Positions 12,346 to 23,739 are shown, counted from the first letter of the stretch. The stretch: DNA of 64,000 nt from Yponomeuta sedellus (GCA_934045075.1 OW203724.1:20737721-20801720); one strand, 5' to 3'. The notes: generated from the sequence alone by a model not told the origin. Made by a program: numbers and translations.

Positions 12346-12839
12346 AGCAGTGAGGGAGAATGGGGAGGTCGTGGAGAGTAGTTGGTTGTGCGCAGGGTTG
12401 CCAATAGTGATATATAAAAAAAAAAACAAATTACGCTTGTATCGTAGTTAATTTAATAATGTTATTTATAAAGTAATTCGACTTCCACTACGCAAATACC
12501 AACGTGCAACGCAAGAGGTTTACAAATAAAAAAACAAATCAGAAAAACCCTATCGTAAGTACTACTACTAAGGATCCGGATTGTCGGACACTTTTGACAA
12601 AAAATGATATTTCTTTCTTTTTTAATTATATAATCAAATTATAGTATCAAAAAAATACATTAGCATGACGACTAGACAACATACAATAGTCTCACGTTTT
12701 GAATGTCACTACATTAATTGTCAAAATCAGACTTTTAGCGCCACAACATGACTGATGCCATCGTGCCACTTGGGTTTGACTCTGTTTTATAATGATAAGA
12801 TCAATATTAAACTTACAATTGATCTGAAACCATATAACA

Positions 12840-13067
12840 TAAGATAACATAACATTTACATACAAGCACATACATTGCTTCTGGACCCACATTAGGATAG
12901 CAAACTATTTTCTCTCTGCCTAGGTAACATATTTCCCACTTCACTAATTAGGGTTCGATTTGAAGCGGAGTCTGAAGTTCTATTATGTCCATGGGAGCGC
13001 CCTGTCCAGCCTTACTGGATCTGTGGCCCCATAAGGTTTCATAAATTTTGCTAGGACTTTCAAAGCA
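12840..13067. repeat. Chimeric repeat, copy 2
   Basis: Nearly identical to 12128-12345, including the same SINE-to-unknown junction. Here a family H tRNA-like head follows at once, at 13078. Confidence 0.7.
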
Positions 13068-13077
13068 TCACATCATA

Positions 13078-13190
13078 AACATGTAAACATTCCAGACCTG
13101 AGTTTTCTTTTTTCCAGCCGGGATTCGAACCTGGGCCCTCTTGCATGGTAGGCAGACGCGCTACCGCTACGCCACAGAAGTCGCATAGTG
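13078..13190 (-). mobile_element. SINE family H tRNA-like head
   Basis: Box B appears as CCGGGATTCGAACCTGGGCC and the head ends at GCTACCGCTACGCCACAGAA. Together with 12840-12895 it makes most of a SINE interrupted by the chimeric block. Confidence 0.65.
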
Positions 13191-13631
13191 ATAAAGAAAA
13201 GATAAAATCAAATATCGTTAATTGACCAAACATCCAATCGTGTTTGGGCAAAATTTGCCATTGTAATTTTATTAGAGTTTAAGAGCCTTTGAATAGTTTT
13301 TTTTTCAGTATATAAATACATATAAAACATTTGAAAGAATGAAAAATTTTTTGTAACAGCTTTACTAATCAATAGCAAGTAGATGTACATAGCAATCTCT
13401 CGAACGATCTCGTACGACACATCCTAAAGTCCTCTAAGGTGGCACAGGATAGAAAAATCTGGTCCGAGTCGAGGTAGGCCTTTACACAGCAGTGGGACAC
13501 AAAAAAGGGTTACGAAAAAAAATCTCTAAAAAAAGAGTTGACAACCCTGGAGCTAGGTACATTGCAATTGATTTCCCTTTTTTTCGGTTCAGCGGCCGCG
13601 TCTGGCGCTACGCACGGCGCGTACGGGTGCC

Positions 13632-13990
13632 GACGAAAAAAATGTGATAGCTTCCCCATTCTCCCCTGCGCTTGCATACAGGTTTTTACGGATTTGTTTG
13701 GGAAACGTTTTATTGTTCACTTTGCCGTCTACACAGGTGTACGCTAGTGCTGGGTGATTTTACACAACTGTAATATGATTGCTTAAACGCTAAGTGCCAA
13801 TTTTTTTGGTGGAAAAGGCTTGATCTCCTCTGTTTCTCCCCTGCGCTTGCATCCAGGTTTTTACGGATTTGTTTGGGAAACGTTTTACTGTTCACTTTGC
13901 TGTGTACACCGGTATACGTTAGTGCTGGATGATTTTACACAACAGTATTATGATTGGTAAACGCTAAGTGCCTTTTTTATGTAGGAAAAG
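13632..13990. repeat. 175-bp tandem duplication
   Basis: Two copies with a period of 175 bp share CTCCCCTGCGCTTGCATNCA, TTTTTACGGATTTGTTTGGG and AACGCTAAGTGCC. They have diverged at several positions. No coding frame spans both. Confidence 0.75.
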
Positions 13991-14136
13991 TCTTGAGCAA
14001 TCTACCATCATTGCTTCTTAGCTGAAGATACGAATTTTTACATTTATTATAATATGGGACGAGCCCATGTCTGGTATGTGAATTTAATTTTGATATGCAA
14101 GAAACTTTAAAAAATATGTCTGTATATTTAGTTACA

Positions 14137-14358
14137 ATATTTTTGGGGCTTAATCGCGTAGTAATTTATTGCTATTTTACCTCGACGTTTCGACGACGTT
14201 ACATCCATCGTCGTCAAGAGAAGACTGTTGGCTGTCACCCGTTCGCATCTTTGGCTGATGAGGTTTCAGACTACCCTCATTCACGATGGCTGTAACTTCG
14301 TCGAAACGTCGAGGTAAAATAGCAATAAATGGCTACGCGATTAAGCCCTGAAAATAGT
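14137..14358. mobile_element. Fold-back element of the GACGTTTCG type, copy 1
   Basis: Inverted arms of about 60 bp (GGGGCTTAATCGCGTAGTAA and its complement) enclose a core with CCGTTCGCATCTTTGGCTGA. The arms include TTACCTCGACGTTTCGACGA. It has no coding capacity. Confidence 0.75.
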
Positions 14359-14565
14359 TTATGTGTACAAGTCGCGAAAGTTTAAAATATTATGTTATGT
14401 CTGTATATTTTTATAATTTCTTTGGCATTTTTCTCCATCCAGTCCTAAAACGCACTGTGTCTAATATGGTCAATGAAAAAGCGCCCTGCATATTTCCCTA
14501 AATTTCAACCGGCTGTCAGCCGATTTTGAAGCCAGCTTGCCGCATAGGCATAGCGCTCTGTGTTA

Positions 14566-14648
14566 AGCTTGCCGGCAAGCTGAAGACAGCTATAGCGCTC
14601 ATTAGGGAAGGGCTATGTCCAGCAGTGGAATATAGCCTGAAGAAGAAA
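14566..14648 (+). repeat. LINE family E 3' tail
   Basis: AGGGCTATGTCCAGCAGTGG and AATATAGCCTGAAGAAGAA. The coding part is lost except for a GCAAGCTGAAGACAG remnant. Confidence 0.6.
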
Positions 14649-14649
14649 A

Positions 14650-15270
14650 AGAAGATTTAATTGGTAAATTTAATGAAATTTTGACAAAACTATTCTAGGA
14701 GTAAAAAAAATCAAGTATAAGAAGGATACAAAAGGCACAGATATAATGGGAATATACGCTAAGGTTGGGGTGTACTCAGAAAGGGCACAGCACAATGTAA
14801 ATTAAAAAATCGCCCTCACCGTGCGTGTAACGATATTATTCGAACCACGGCTGATATTATGCCAGATATATGATAGACCTTAACGTGCAGGATTTTCCTA
14901 TCTTATTATGAAGGCATAGAGTTGATTTCAGACTGTCCATATAATATACGTACCTATATAGAGCAGAGATTTAATGACGTTGACATAGTTACAAATCTGT
15001 TGTATGGGGTGGAAATATGTCTTATTATTTATTTCAAATACTAGGGTTTCTAATAGTGTAAGGGTGAAATATTTGGGACCAGTGAAAAAAAATATGCAAG
15101 TAAAGTGTAAAATATTATTCGAACTGTTTGATAACTAATGTCGACTCAAGATTGTAAAACTCGAATAACGAACATTTGAAAATATTAGGCAAATTAAAGC
15201 AGTAAGGTTATGTCCTGGAGGTAACTATCAAGTGTTTCTATTTATATCATGCATAAAATAATAAGTAGAA
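14650..15270. other. No gene seen
   Basis: AT-rich DNA without a recognisable repeat or exon. Confidence 0.45.
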
Positions 15271-15354
15271 TTTGAGTGTACTGAACAAATGTGCCTTTGT
15301 TCAAAAATCTACCCTAGCTGGCGAAGTGTCAACCTCATCACACAAACAAACATG

Positions 15355-15575
15355 TGACATAATATACCATAACATAATTACATACAAGCATACATACATT
15401 GCTTCTGGTCCCACACTGGGATACCCTGTGTCGGGGAAACTAGAAACAACGACATCACACACATGTAAACATCCAAGAACTGGGTTTTTTTTGTCCCCAG
15501 CTGGGGATCGAACCCGGGACCTCTTGCATAGTAGGCAGGTGTACAAGCGCTGCGCCACAGAGGCCGTCTATGAAC
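15355..15575 (-). mobile_element. SINE family H, near-complete copy
   Basis: tRNA-like head complement at 15500-15570 with CTGGGGATCGAACCCGGGAC. The body GACATCACACACATGTAAAC and the tail TACATTGCTTCTGGTCCCAC follow the family order. Confidence 0.75.
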
Positions 15576-15589
15576 AGCAACAAAAATAA

Positions 15590-15715
15590 ACCGTAACACA
15601 CAACAGACACTAGAGAAACTTAACAACATATTAAAAATGTGGTGTCTAAGTTGCCACAAAAGGCAGCTGACTCAGCGTTGTGCTGGGAGAGCTAGCCCGC
15701 AGCTCTGATTTCAAG
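15590..15715. repeat. Dispersed repeat family L, copy 1
   Basis: GTTGCCACAAAAGGCAGCTG and CAGCGTTGTGC recur at 32405-32520 (AAGGCAGCTGAATCAGCGTT). The family is unknown. Confidence 0.5.
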
Positions 15716-15724
15716 TGAACAAAC

Positions 15725-15918
15725 GGTGTTCTTGAGTGGAGACCGCGACTCAGCAAACGTAGTGTAGGGCGCCCTCCGACCAGGTGGGATGACGATCTGC
15801 GAAAAAGTGCCGGCAGATGCTGGATGCGGCAAGCTGAAGACAGGGCGCTATGGCGCTCATTAGGGGAGGGCTATGTCCAGCAGTGGACTACTTAATATAG
15901 CCTGAAGAAGAAGAAGAA
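15725..15918 (+). pseudogene. LINE family E reverse-transcriptase C-terminus
   Basis: Translates as RWDDDLRKSAGRCWMRQAED and then RALWRSLGEGYVQQWT before the 3' tail CAGCAGTGGACT...CTGAAGAAGAAGAAG. Truncated at the 5' side. Confidence 0.75.
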
Positions 15919-16220
15919 ACCGTAGACGAGCGTAATGTCGCTTAGCTGTGGAAGTCAATAACTAACGTGGGTCGTCCAGCCAGACAGAATAGAACTTAGC
16001 TTCTATATCGTCCACACGTTACAATCACTTAAGGTGCTTGAAAGAACCCTCCCCGAATGACGTACTCACTGAACCCGTACATCTGGCGCGCCCTGAGCAA
16101 CAATCAGCGAATCTCTAACGCTGATTAGCAAATCCTTTCACCACGATGGCTTGCTATCGACACGCTTAGAAGAAGAATCACTTATTTAGGATACTTTGTG
16201 CTATGTTAACCAGGCAAGGA

Positions 16221-16587
16221 AATCGATATCACCCTTGTATGTCCCTACTGCTGGGGCACCGGTCTCTTTCTGCATCGCAGGAAGGTAAAGCCATATTCTA
16301 CTACGGGGGCCAAGTCCGGGTTGGTGGAGAATTGTATGACAGTAGCGAACCTTACTGTCAGAAGTTATCAAGCCGCCCATGAGGCCTCTGACATGGCTTA
16401 ACGTCTGATTACATGACAGCCGGCACCAACGGTTTCACGTGCCTTGCAAACCACGGAAGCGCTCGGAAAAAATGCCACTAGCTGTAGTCACGGGACGGTC
16501 ACTCAACCAGCATCTGACCGCGCCTGTTGTTGCTTAAATCAAGTGATTGATTCCAATCACTAAGTTCGGCTAGGCCACGAGCGCTTC
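16221..16587 (-). mobile_element. Family G element nested in family J
   Basis: It runs from ATCGATATCACCC to GGCCACGAGCGCTTC and is bordered by CAAGGA on both sides (16215-16220, 16588-16593). The host sequence (GTTAACCAGGCAAGGACATC) is found uninterrupted at about 2200, so CAAGGA is a target-site duplication. This defines a 367-bp element. Confidence 0.75.
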
Positions 16588-16700
16588 CAAGGACATCACA
16601 AAGATGGAATTACACCCATACTGAGGCCATTTGTACAAAATGTATGGCGGCCCTCAGTAGGAATTAAATTCATTACCTCCGGTATAGTAATCAAACCTTT
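16588..16700. repeat. Second half of the split family J copy
   Basis: Continues GGACATCACAAAGATGG and ACTGAGGCCATTTGTAC after the family G insertion; the first half is at 16190-16220. Confidence 0.6.
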
Positions 16701-16804
16701 TATCGCTAGACCAACGCGGCAGTCAATGAAACATAGGGGTAAACTATACGCCTTACATATCAACTTACGTAAACGCCGCCACCTCACGTGCGTAAACCCT
16801 GATT

Positions 16805-16975
16805 ATGCGCGCCCGCTTGATACACATAACACCACAGACCACATCAAGCCGCCAGAGTAACGAGCAATCAAAGCCTCCACCAGACGCCAAGGGCCCAAGT
16901 CCACGGCCGGAAAATTTAATAAAAGCAGATGTATAGATCCTTTGACCTTAAGCGAGCTTTGCAAAGATGTTTGTA
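16805..16975. repeat. Direct repeat, copy 1 (partner at 17670)
   Basis: CACCACAGACCACATCAAGC, CAGAGTAACGAG and AATTTAATAAAAGCAG recur at 17670-17830, about 860 bp away. Unknown family. Confidence 0.6.
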
Positions 16976-16979
16976 CTAG

Positions 16980-17034
16980 ATGTATGTATGTATGTATGTA
17001 TGTATGTATGTATGTATGTATGTATGTATGTATG

Positions 17035-17065
<31 letters not shown>

Positions 17066-17151
17066 GGGTGTATGTATGTATGTATGTATGTATGTATGTA
17101 TGTATGTATGTATGTATGTATGTATGTATGTATGTATGTATGTATGTATGT
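16980..17151. repeat. (TATG)n microsatellite
   Basis: About 43 tetranucleotide units with one interruption (TAAGGGTG at 17063-17070). All frames spell Met-Tyr-Val-Cys repeats on one strand and His-Thr-Tyr-Ile on the other. These are not genes. Confidence 0.95.
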
Positions 17152-17152
17152 G

Positions 17153-17262
17153 TACTATGGCCCGAAGGCAGCGGCTTTGACTTTCATAATACACAGTACT
17201 TTGACATTCAGCAGATTGTCAATTCTGTACGTTGAAATAAATTGAATTGAATATAAAAAAAA
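17153..17262. repeat. Repeat 3' end after the microsatellite
   Basis: ACTATGGCCCGAAGGCAGCG and TTGACATTCAGCAGATTGTC also appear, altered, at 33014-33065. Confidence 0.5.
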
Positions 17263-17669
17263 CGATAGCGTGATTTCACTCAGAAAACGTAAATATGATA
17301 GCTTCTGTTGTTGCAGATAATAAAAAACAATCAATTCAATTATTCATTTTAATTGTATTCTAATTGACGTTTTTCATAATCATAGAAAACTACCGATCTT
17401 ACGGACTGACAATAGCTTCATTACCTACGTTCCGGACGAGAGTGGAAAACGCCCATTTTTTTTTAAATAAAAGTTTTGGAATCTTTGATTTGACAGGATC
17501 TTAGGCTTAGATGAAGACATTTAGGTAAAAAATTAAATCAACTGAGGCATATTTGAACGCGCTTAATTTATTGTTGCTGTTTATGCTGTTAATTTGTTTC
17601 AAAACTTCAATTGCGGTTCAAAATTTCAATTTGAATTCTACTCTATACCTCTGTAATAAGTACTGCTTA

Positions 17670-17830
17670 CTCGCGGCTTATAAACGCCCGCTGACAAACA
17701 AAACACCACAGACCACATCAAGCAGGCAGAGTAACGAGTAATCAAACTCTAAGTCCACACTGCGCGAATTTAATAAAAGCAGAATGATATAAGCGTTTTG
17801 GCCGAAAGAGAGCTTTGCAATGCTTTGGCC
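17670..17830. repeat. Direct repeat, copy 2 (partner at 16805)
   Basis: Shares CACCACAGACCACATCAAGC and AATTTAATAAAAGCAG with 16805-16975. It lacks the adjoining microsatellite and runs into a family B SINE. Confidence 0.6.
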
Positions 17831-17856
17831 CCGACCCTCGTACGACCCGAGCGCGA

Positions 17857-18103
17857 TAAATAAATATTCATGGACATGGACATATTACACAGATCTCGTT
17901 AGCCCTATACTAAGTACAACAAAATGACTTGTGTTATAGGTGCTAACTCGACGACAAATTTAGTACAATAAATACAAAGGTAACATCCAAGACCCGAGAC
18001 AAACCAGAAAAGTTCGTTTCCTAGTTTGACCCGGCCGGGGATCGAACCCGAGACCTTCTGTTTTACAGTCAGCGTGCTAATCCGCTGCGCCACCGAGGCC
18101 GAC
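17857..18103 (-). mobile_element. SINE family B
   Basis: Box B is GGGGATCGAACCCGAGACC; the head ends CCGCTGCGCCACCGAGGCC. The tail begins at AATAAATATTCATGGACATG. Confidence 0.8.
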
Positions 18104-18204
18104 ATATAAAGAGTCACGCAATCTTATTTTCCGTCAACCCGTGCGTCGATGACTATGTATGAGCATAACGAAGGGTCCCCATAGCATTTGCCAATGCATT
18201 TATT

Positions 18205-18425
18205 TTCTAAGTTAAGTACATTTGTGAGTTAAAGTAGCTATACCACTCGCTAACTGTGAAGGAAAACATCGTGAGGAAACATGAATGTCTGCGCCTTAAC
18301 TTATTAACTACCTTACCGCTTGAAATTGTTAATCTACCGTGGGCACGCGTGTTCATTGAACCCAAACTTTCTCTTTCTAACCAAAGCCCTACGCCCTGAC
18401 GTACATAGGCTACATAAAAAGGGCT
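18205..18425 (-). mobile_element. SINE family I, headless copy
   Basis: CCACTCGCTAACTGTGAAGG, AACATCGTGAGGAAAC and TGAAATTGTTAATCTACCGT are family blocks. The tRNA-like part is missing. Confidence 0.55.
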
Positions 18426-18821
18426 CCATGCAGTAATTCTAGCACCATAAGTTGGTCGCAAAAATCACTATTGATTAATCATAATTGAGAATTTTTTTTA
18501 TTGATATGAAATGAAAATGTAATTTAATGAGATGAAATGAAACCTAACTTAACTCATTCAATCAAATCATTAAATCTGATATTTAAATAAATTAGTAGCT
18601 CATAAAAACTTCTATGATTTTTTTTAGTAAAAACTTCATGGTGTGTAATAGCCCCCATCCCGCACGCTATACGTCCCTGTAATACGCCACTTCTTGAGCA
18701 ACTGTATTAAAAAGTATGTTTCTTTTCTAGCCCCCTTAAGTTGAAGCTACTATATCACTTTTTATCTAGCTCGCAACACGGGGACAAGTATTCTTTCAAT
18801 TTAAATTATGATGAGTGATCA

Positions 18822-19075
18822 TGGAGTTCCGTGCTTCGCAAGGCACGCTAAGCCGTTGGTGCCGGCTGTCACGTAATGGCAGTCGTTAAGCCATGTCAGA
18901 GGCCTATCGGGCGGCTTGATAACTTCTGATAGTAAGGCCCACCACTGTCTTACAATCCTCCGCCAACCCAGACTTGGCCCCCGTGGTGGAGAATGGCCTA
19001 ACCTTCCTGCGATGCAGGAAGAGACCCGTGCCCCAGCAGTGGCGACAAACAAGGGTTGACATCGATCATGGAATG
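18822..19075 (+). mobile_element. Family G 3' portion
   Basis: GCACGCTAAGCCGTTGGTGC to CCCCAGCAGTGG and AAGGGTTGACATCGATCATG. The 5' end is truncated. Confidence 0.75.
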
Positions 19076-19084
19076 GGCAGAGCA

Positions 19085-19570
19085 TAAACACTCCTATTAA
19101 CAACTAAGGCCACTTTTCCGCAAAAGAACTATTTTGCGGAGCGCGTGTGTCACAATTTACATTTAAAGTACCAATTATTTGACGTCATTAGCGCCCTACA
19201 AGTGATATTAAACGCAGCCGCTGGCCACCCTCGCCGCTGGCTCCATAGATTAGATAGAATCAAAATGACAATTTTTAGGGTCCCTTAAAAAGAACGAAGC
19301 ACCCTTTCATCCCCCTTTTATGCCAAAATTAAAACGACTCTAACGAAGATTGTTTTTTATACAACAGTCGCGTCGACTCGTGAGTGAATGTGTAGGCGTA
19401 TTCATAAATTTCAGAAAAGATGAGACAGATAATCATAACCACGTACGAGGGGGGATCAAAAAGTTGTGAGAATGAGATAGAATATAATGCCTATTAACTA
19501 AATAATTTATTTTTCTACATAGTCTCCGAGTCTCTCTACACTCCAAGTCCAGCGCTTTTCCTCGTAATAG
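19085..19570. other. No gene seen
   Basis: Mixed DNA without exon signals or recognisable repeats. Confidence 0.45.
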
Positions 19571-19572
19571 TA

Positions 19573-19680
19573 TAAATAATCTTGATGAAGCGAAGGAGCT
19601 CTGTCAGGATCGTGGCAAGTGGCAGTCCCTAGTCTCTGCCTACCCCTCTGGGATATAGCCGTGAGGTTTTTTATGTATAT
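19573..19680 (+). repeat. LINE family F 3' end
   Basis: TGTCAGGATCGTGGCAAGTG, CTGCCTACCCCTCTGGGAT and GTGAGGTTTTTTATGTATAT. This is the last 30 codons or so plus a short TATG-like tail. Confidence 0.65.
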
Positions 19681-20324
19681 GTAATAGTATAATAAATACT
19701 GAGCCTTGATTTGGATTATTCTCGATGTATATACAATGGCAGCAGGGCTTTGCTAGGGCGATCTGATTTTTTAATGTAACGTCTCACTGCAGGGCACAGG
19801 TTTTCTCTAAGAGAGAGAGAGAGTCCATACTCTCGTATGGATACTCTCGTATCTCTCGTGGTAATTAAGCCCATGCTTAATTACCAAACGTGCCCACCGT
19901 GGATTGGCGATTTCTGGATCTGAATTTAATTATACTTCATTTTGTGTACTCAAGTCATTAATTATCACGTTATGGCTTTAGGTTTATTACCGGCCTTACT
20001 AGTAATAAGTTATACACTCTGAATAACTATTTGACCTATATCAATTTAAACTGGTTTAATCGTATTTGGCGTACAAATAACCATTTTGTCAGACCTCGCG
20101 TAACAGCTGTATACACAGCTCATAACCTTTATTAGTAAGGCCGTAAGAGTATTAACTCATGACGTAACGTAAAAAAAACTTTAGAGCGATGTCATCATGA
20201 CCATCAATATGATCAGCCGGTGAGCGATGAGCGGTTAGAGCGATCAATGTGGCCATGTTTTATTTAGGATTTTAACCGGATCAAATTATTTTTAGATGGG
20301 AGAGACTTCGAATCGAAATCGAAT

Positions 20325-20465
20325 TCGGCGGGTTCGAATCCCGGCATGGGTGAAGCCTCTAAATAGGTTTTTTTTAGAAACTTCATTTTAATATCGTGTT
20401 ACATTGTGTTATATGTATTGTACCTTTGTGGCTTCAAATAGATGTCTCTCTCTCTCTCTCTCTCT
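20325..20465 (+). repeat. SINE family A fragment and CT microsatellite
   Basis: Box B and tail at 20330-20372 (GGGTTCGAATCCCGGCATGG). A pure (CT)n run is at 20443-20465. Confidence 0.65.
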
Positions 20466-20833
20466 AATTTATCACAATTTTATAGGAGCTACATATGACT
20501 TGCTATCGCATGCTGTTCACTAACAAGAACTTTTACTCCATTTGACCGTATTTTTCTTATTTATCATTTGAATATAAAATAAAAGAATATGAAATCGAGG
20601 TTGTATTTTTTTTTTGCTTGTGCAAAAAGCGTTTATTTCTGTATCTATCTAAGTTCCACGATTCTGCCATTTACCATGCTTGTATGTATAACAGTTTTTA
20701 CGATAGAGCATAAACGAAAAACCGACAAAAAATCACGTTTGATGTAGGGAGAACGCCTTAGTTTCTTAATTGTATATCTTGCAGGTAATCCTATACTCCT
20801 AACTCATCAATTTCAACTATCTAGGTCTCTAAT

Positions 20834-21097
20834 TTGCTGTGTGGTGTCGGCCTAGAGAATACTCGTAGCACCAACCCAAATTCTTCCCGCGGGTGTCGTA
20901 AAAGGCGACTAAGGGATACAAACCGGGGGGTGGGCAGCAGCGCCCACTGCAGTACAATTCTACCAACTGCGATCCCCAACCCGCATGCCCTGCGTGGGGA
21001 TTATGGGCATTATCCCCTAATGATGGCACAGTTTTGCGCTCATTAGGGGAGGGCTATGTCCAGCAGTGGACTAATATAGCCCGAAGAAGAAGAAGAA
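20834..21097 (+). mobile_element. SINE-like family D, complete copy
   Basis: From TGCTGTGTGGTGTCGGCC to (GAA)n, with GGTCTCTAAT repeated on both sides (20824-20833 and 21098-21107) as the target duplication. The tail block is shared with LINE family E. Confidence 0.85.
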
Positions 21098-21175
21098 GGT
21101 CTCTAATACGGATGGAGGGACATACATACTTACATGTAGGCAGACTAATAGTTAAAACTGTTTTTAAACGGATTT

Positions 21176-21292
21176 ATGCTCGTTTATTACATTTTTTACA
21201 ATTTTCCGACGTTTCGGCACTTTTTCAGATGCCGCCGTGGTCCCGGAAAAAGTGCCGAAACGTCGGAAAATTGTAAAAAATGCTGCTCGTGT
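21176..21292. mobile_element. Short fold-back element (CGACGTTTCGGCAC type)
   Basis: Arms of about 45 bp, TTTTCCGACGTTTCGGCACT and its complement, are separated by about 20 bases. A lone worn arm is at 50-110. Confidence 0.75.
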
Positions 21293-21861
21293 TAACCTAT
21301 ATCTTGTACAATACTATGTCTTGTAAAATACTATACAGACTTATAAAATACTATACCGTTTGTGTTCCGTTTGATACCGTTCGGGGACGGAAACCTAAAA
21401 ATATTGATTAGCTGTACGGAACCTTTTTTGTGCAAGTACAACTTGCACCTCATTGATTCAAAGCACGGCCCACGCAATCACTCCCGCGTAGAGCCGGTAA
21501 AGTGCGTCACGTGATAAGTGCTTGTCTGGCATAAGTTGGGGTAACTCTCATTTTATTACCCTCATAAATTTCAGGTATTCAAATGATGTGGTGTTCGGCG
21601 ACCAGAGTCAACTTAAAGTGGGCAAGAAAGTACCAAGTAAATATTTATATGATGATCCTATGGAAACATGGACCTCTGACGTAATGAACATGTTCTCTTT
21701 TTTGAATTCTCACTTCCTCAGTTTGTTGTAAAATATATGATAATGATGATTAAGTTCTTTAATGTATATCAGTATAAATAAATTAAGAGCGTTGCCTTTT
21801 TTAATGCTTAAAAACTAATTAAAACATATTTAACAAATGTAATAAGTAACAATTTATGCAT

Positions 21862-22405
21862 TGTGTGCAGCCGAAACATCTCCAAAAGAGCTAGATTGGC
21901 TCTTCATAATGGTGTGCTGGTCCCAACACTTATGTATGGTAGCGAGACTTGGGTATGGCAAAAGAAGCAAGAAAAAAGAATTGATGCGGTAGAAATGAGG
22001 TCCTTGAGAAGTATGTGCAGTGTTACTTTGAATGACAGGATACGCAATAGTCTGATTGAGAACGTTGTGGACCGATAGAGGATGTAGTGACTAGAATTTA
22101 GAAAGGAAGGTTGCGTTGGTTTGGACATGTGGAGAGGATGAAGAAAGAAAGATTGACGAAACAAATATATATTGCGAATGTGAGTGGAAGGGTCCTTTAC
22201 CCAACACATACATTGACCAAATAGTGGATGTACTAGCAAAGAGGAAGATTAAAATTACCCGGAACCGGCGTGAGTGCATGCAACGACTTATGAACGTTTA
22301 TGAAGCGAAGGTGATCTGTCAGGATCGTGGCAAGTGGCAGTACCTGGTATCTGCCTACCCCTCTGGGATACAGGTGTGCGGTTATGTTATGTTTATGTTT
22401 TAATA
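21862..22405 (+). pseudogene. LINE family F reverse-transcriptase C-terminus, degenerate
   Basis: The first part reads LALHNGVLVPTLMYGSETWV, then EMRSLRSMCSVTLNDRIR, a hallmark of the end of RTE-like reverse transcriptases. Stops and frameshifts follow, yet fragments matching KQIY, DQI and the closing QDRGKWQ...SAYPSGIQ region can be followed across frames. Pseudogene. Confidence 0.75.
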
Positions 22406-22639
22406 AGTAACAAATCAATAGCAAGATTTGTTCTTTTTGTTCTTTTGGCGCCATCTCCTGTCGGAGGTCGGCAATAATTGTGACTATTTTGTGCCGTGAT
22501 GTTGCTGGTCGGAATAGTTCTACGTTTCTCGTATTGAACCAATCTGCAAGAATTTAGCGCCACGATGCTTTTCGATCAAATTTAGTATACCAAATTTCTG
22601 CTTATGTATAATAAAATGAATTTATATAAATTTTCTAGC

Positions 22640-23168
22640 GAGATGGCTGCAGAGGGCAAGTAGACCAAGACAGCCACAGAGTAGCGGCCGAGAACAAAAA
22701 GATGCTGAGTGGGGAGACGCTAGGTAGACCAAGGCCATCGCGAAGTAGCGGCCGAGAACAGAAATATGGTGAGTGGGGAGACGGTAGGTGGATCTTGGAG
22801 AACAGGAAGACGGTAAGTGGGGAGAAGGCAGGCGGGCCAAGGCAATCAAAGAGCGGCGGCCGAGAACAGAAAGACGGTTGACAGACAGCAAGCGGACCAA
22901 GGCAATCACAGAGTGACGGGCGAAAACAGGAAGACGGTGAGTGGACAGAGGGCAAGTAGACCAAGACAATCACAGAGTGGGGCGCGAGAGCAGGAAGCTG
23001 TTCAGTGGGCAGAGGGCAGGCGGACCAACGCAATCACAGAGTAGCGGCTCAGAACAGAAATATGGTGAGTGGGGAGACGGCAGGTGAACCAAGACAATCA
23101 CGGAGTAGTGGCCAAGAACAAGAAGATAGTCAATAAGCAGACGGCAGGAGGACCAAGGCAATCATCTG
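22640..23168. repeat. 64-bp minisatellite
   Basis: About eight diverged units of 60-65 bp carry GTAGCGGCCGAGAACAGAAA, GGTGAGTGGGGAGACGG and CAGGCGGACCAAGGCAATCA. One unit is truncated near 22800. GC-rich for this window. The open frames on both strands are a by-product. Confidence 0.85.
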
Positions 23169-23554
23169 CTCTCTCTCTCTTTCTCTCTCTGAAAGAAGGC
23201 CTGTGCCCGACAGTTGAACGTTTATAGGCTTTATAAAAAAATTGTTATTAGACCCGTTACGTGGAAAACTATGAATCTTTAAAGAGAAACATCACTAAAT
23301 CCTACACCTGCTGACGGAAAATCTGGCGCTATCGAAAATGCGAGTAAATTTAGCCTTAATACGCGCACGAAATTAAACCAGTGCCTCTATAAATAGCGAG
23401 TAGAGTGCGCTTGCTCTCGCATTTAATTAAATGTAAAACGCCAGAACACAACTTGCACTAAATGATTTATCATCGCTTTCATTAGTGCTCGCGTATTAAG
23501 GGATAATTATAATGTTCTTTTTCCGCAGTTGATTTATGGGGGTCTTTCAGCTGC

Positions 23555-23739
23555 ACATACATACATACATACATACATACATACATACATACATACATAC
23601 ATACATACATACATACATACATACATACATACATACATACATACATACATACATACATACATACATACATACATACATACATACATACATACATACATAC
23701 ATACATACATACATACATACATACATACATACATACATA
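23555..23739. repeat. (CATA)n microsatellite
   Basis: About 46 uninterrupted units, directly joined to the 3' end of a reversed LINE family F copy, so it appears to be that LINE's expanded tail. Confidence 0.95.

Noticed and set aside
16942..17235. Long open frames of repeated Met-Tyr-Val-Cys or His-Thr-Tyr-Ile
   Set aside because: Produced in every frame by the TATG tetranucleotide array; the same happens at 23482-23862.
22635..23033. 132-codon Ser/Pro/Leu-rich minus frame
   Set aside because: It is the complement of the 64-bp minisatellite and its unit length shifts frame.
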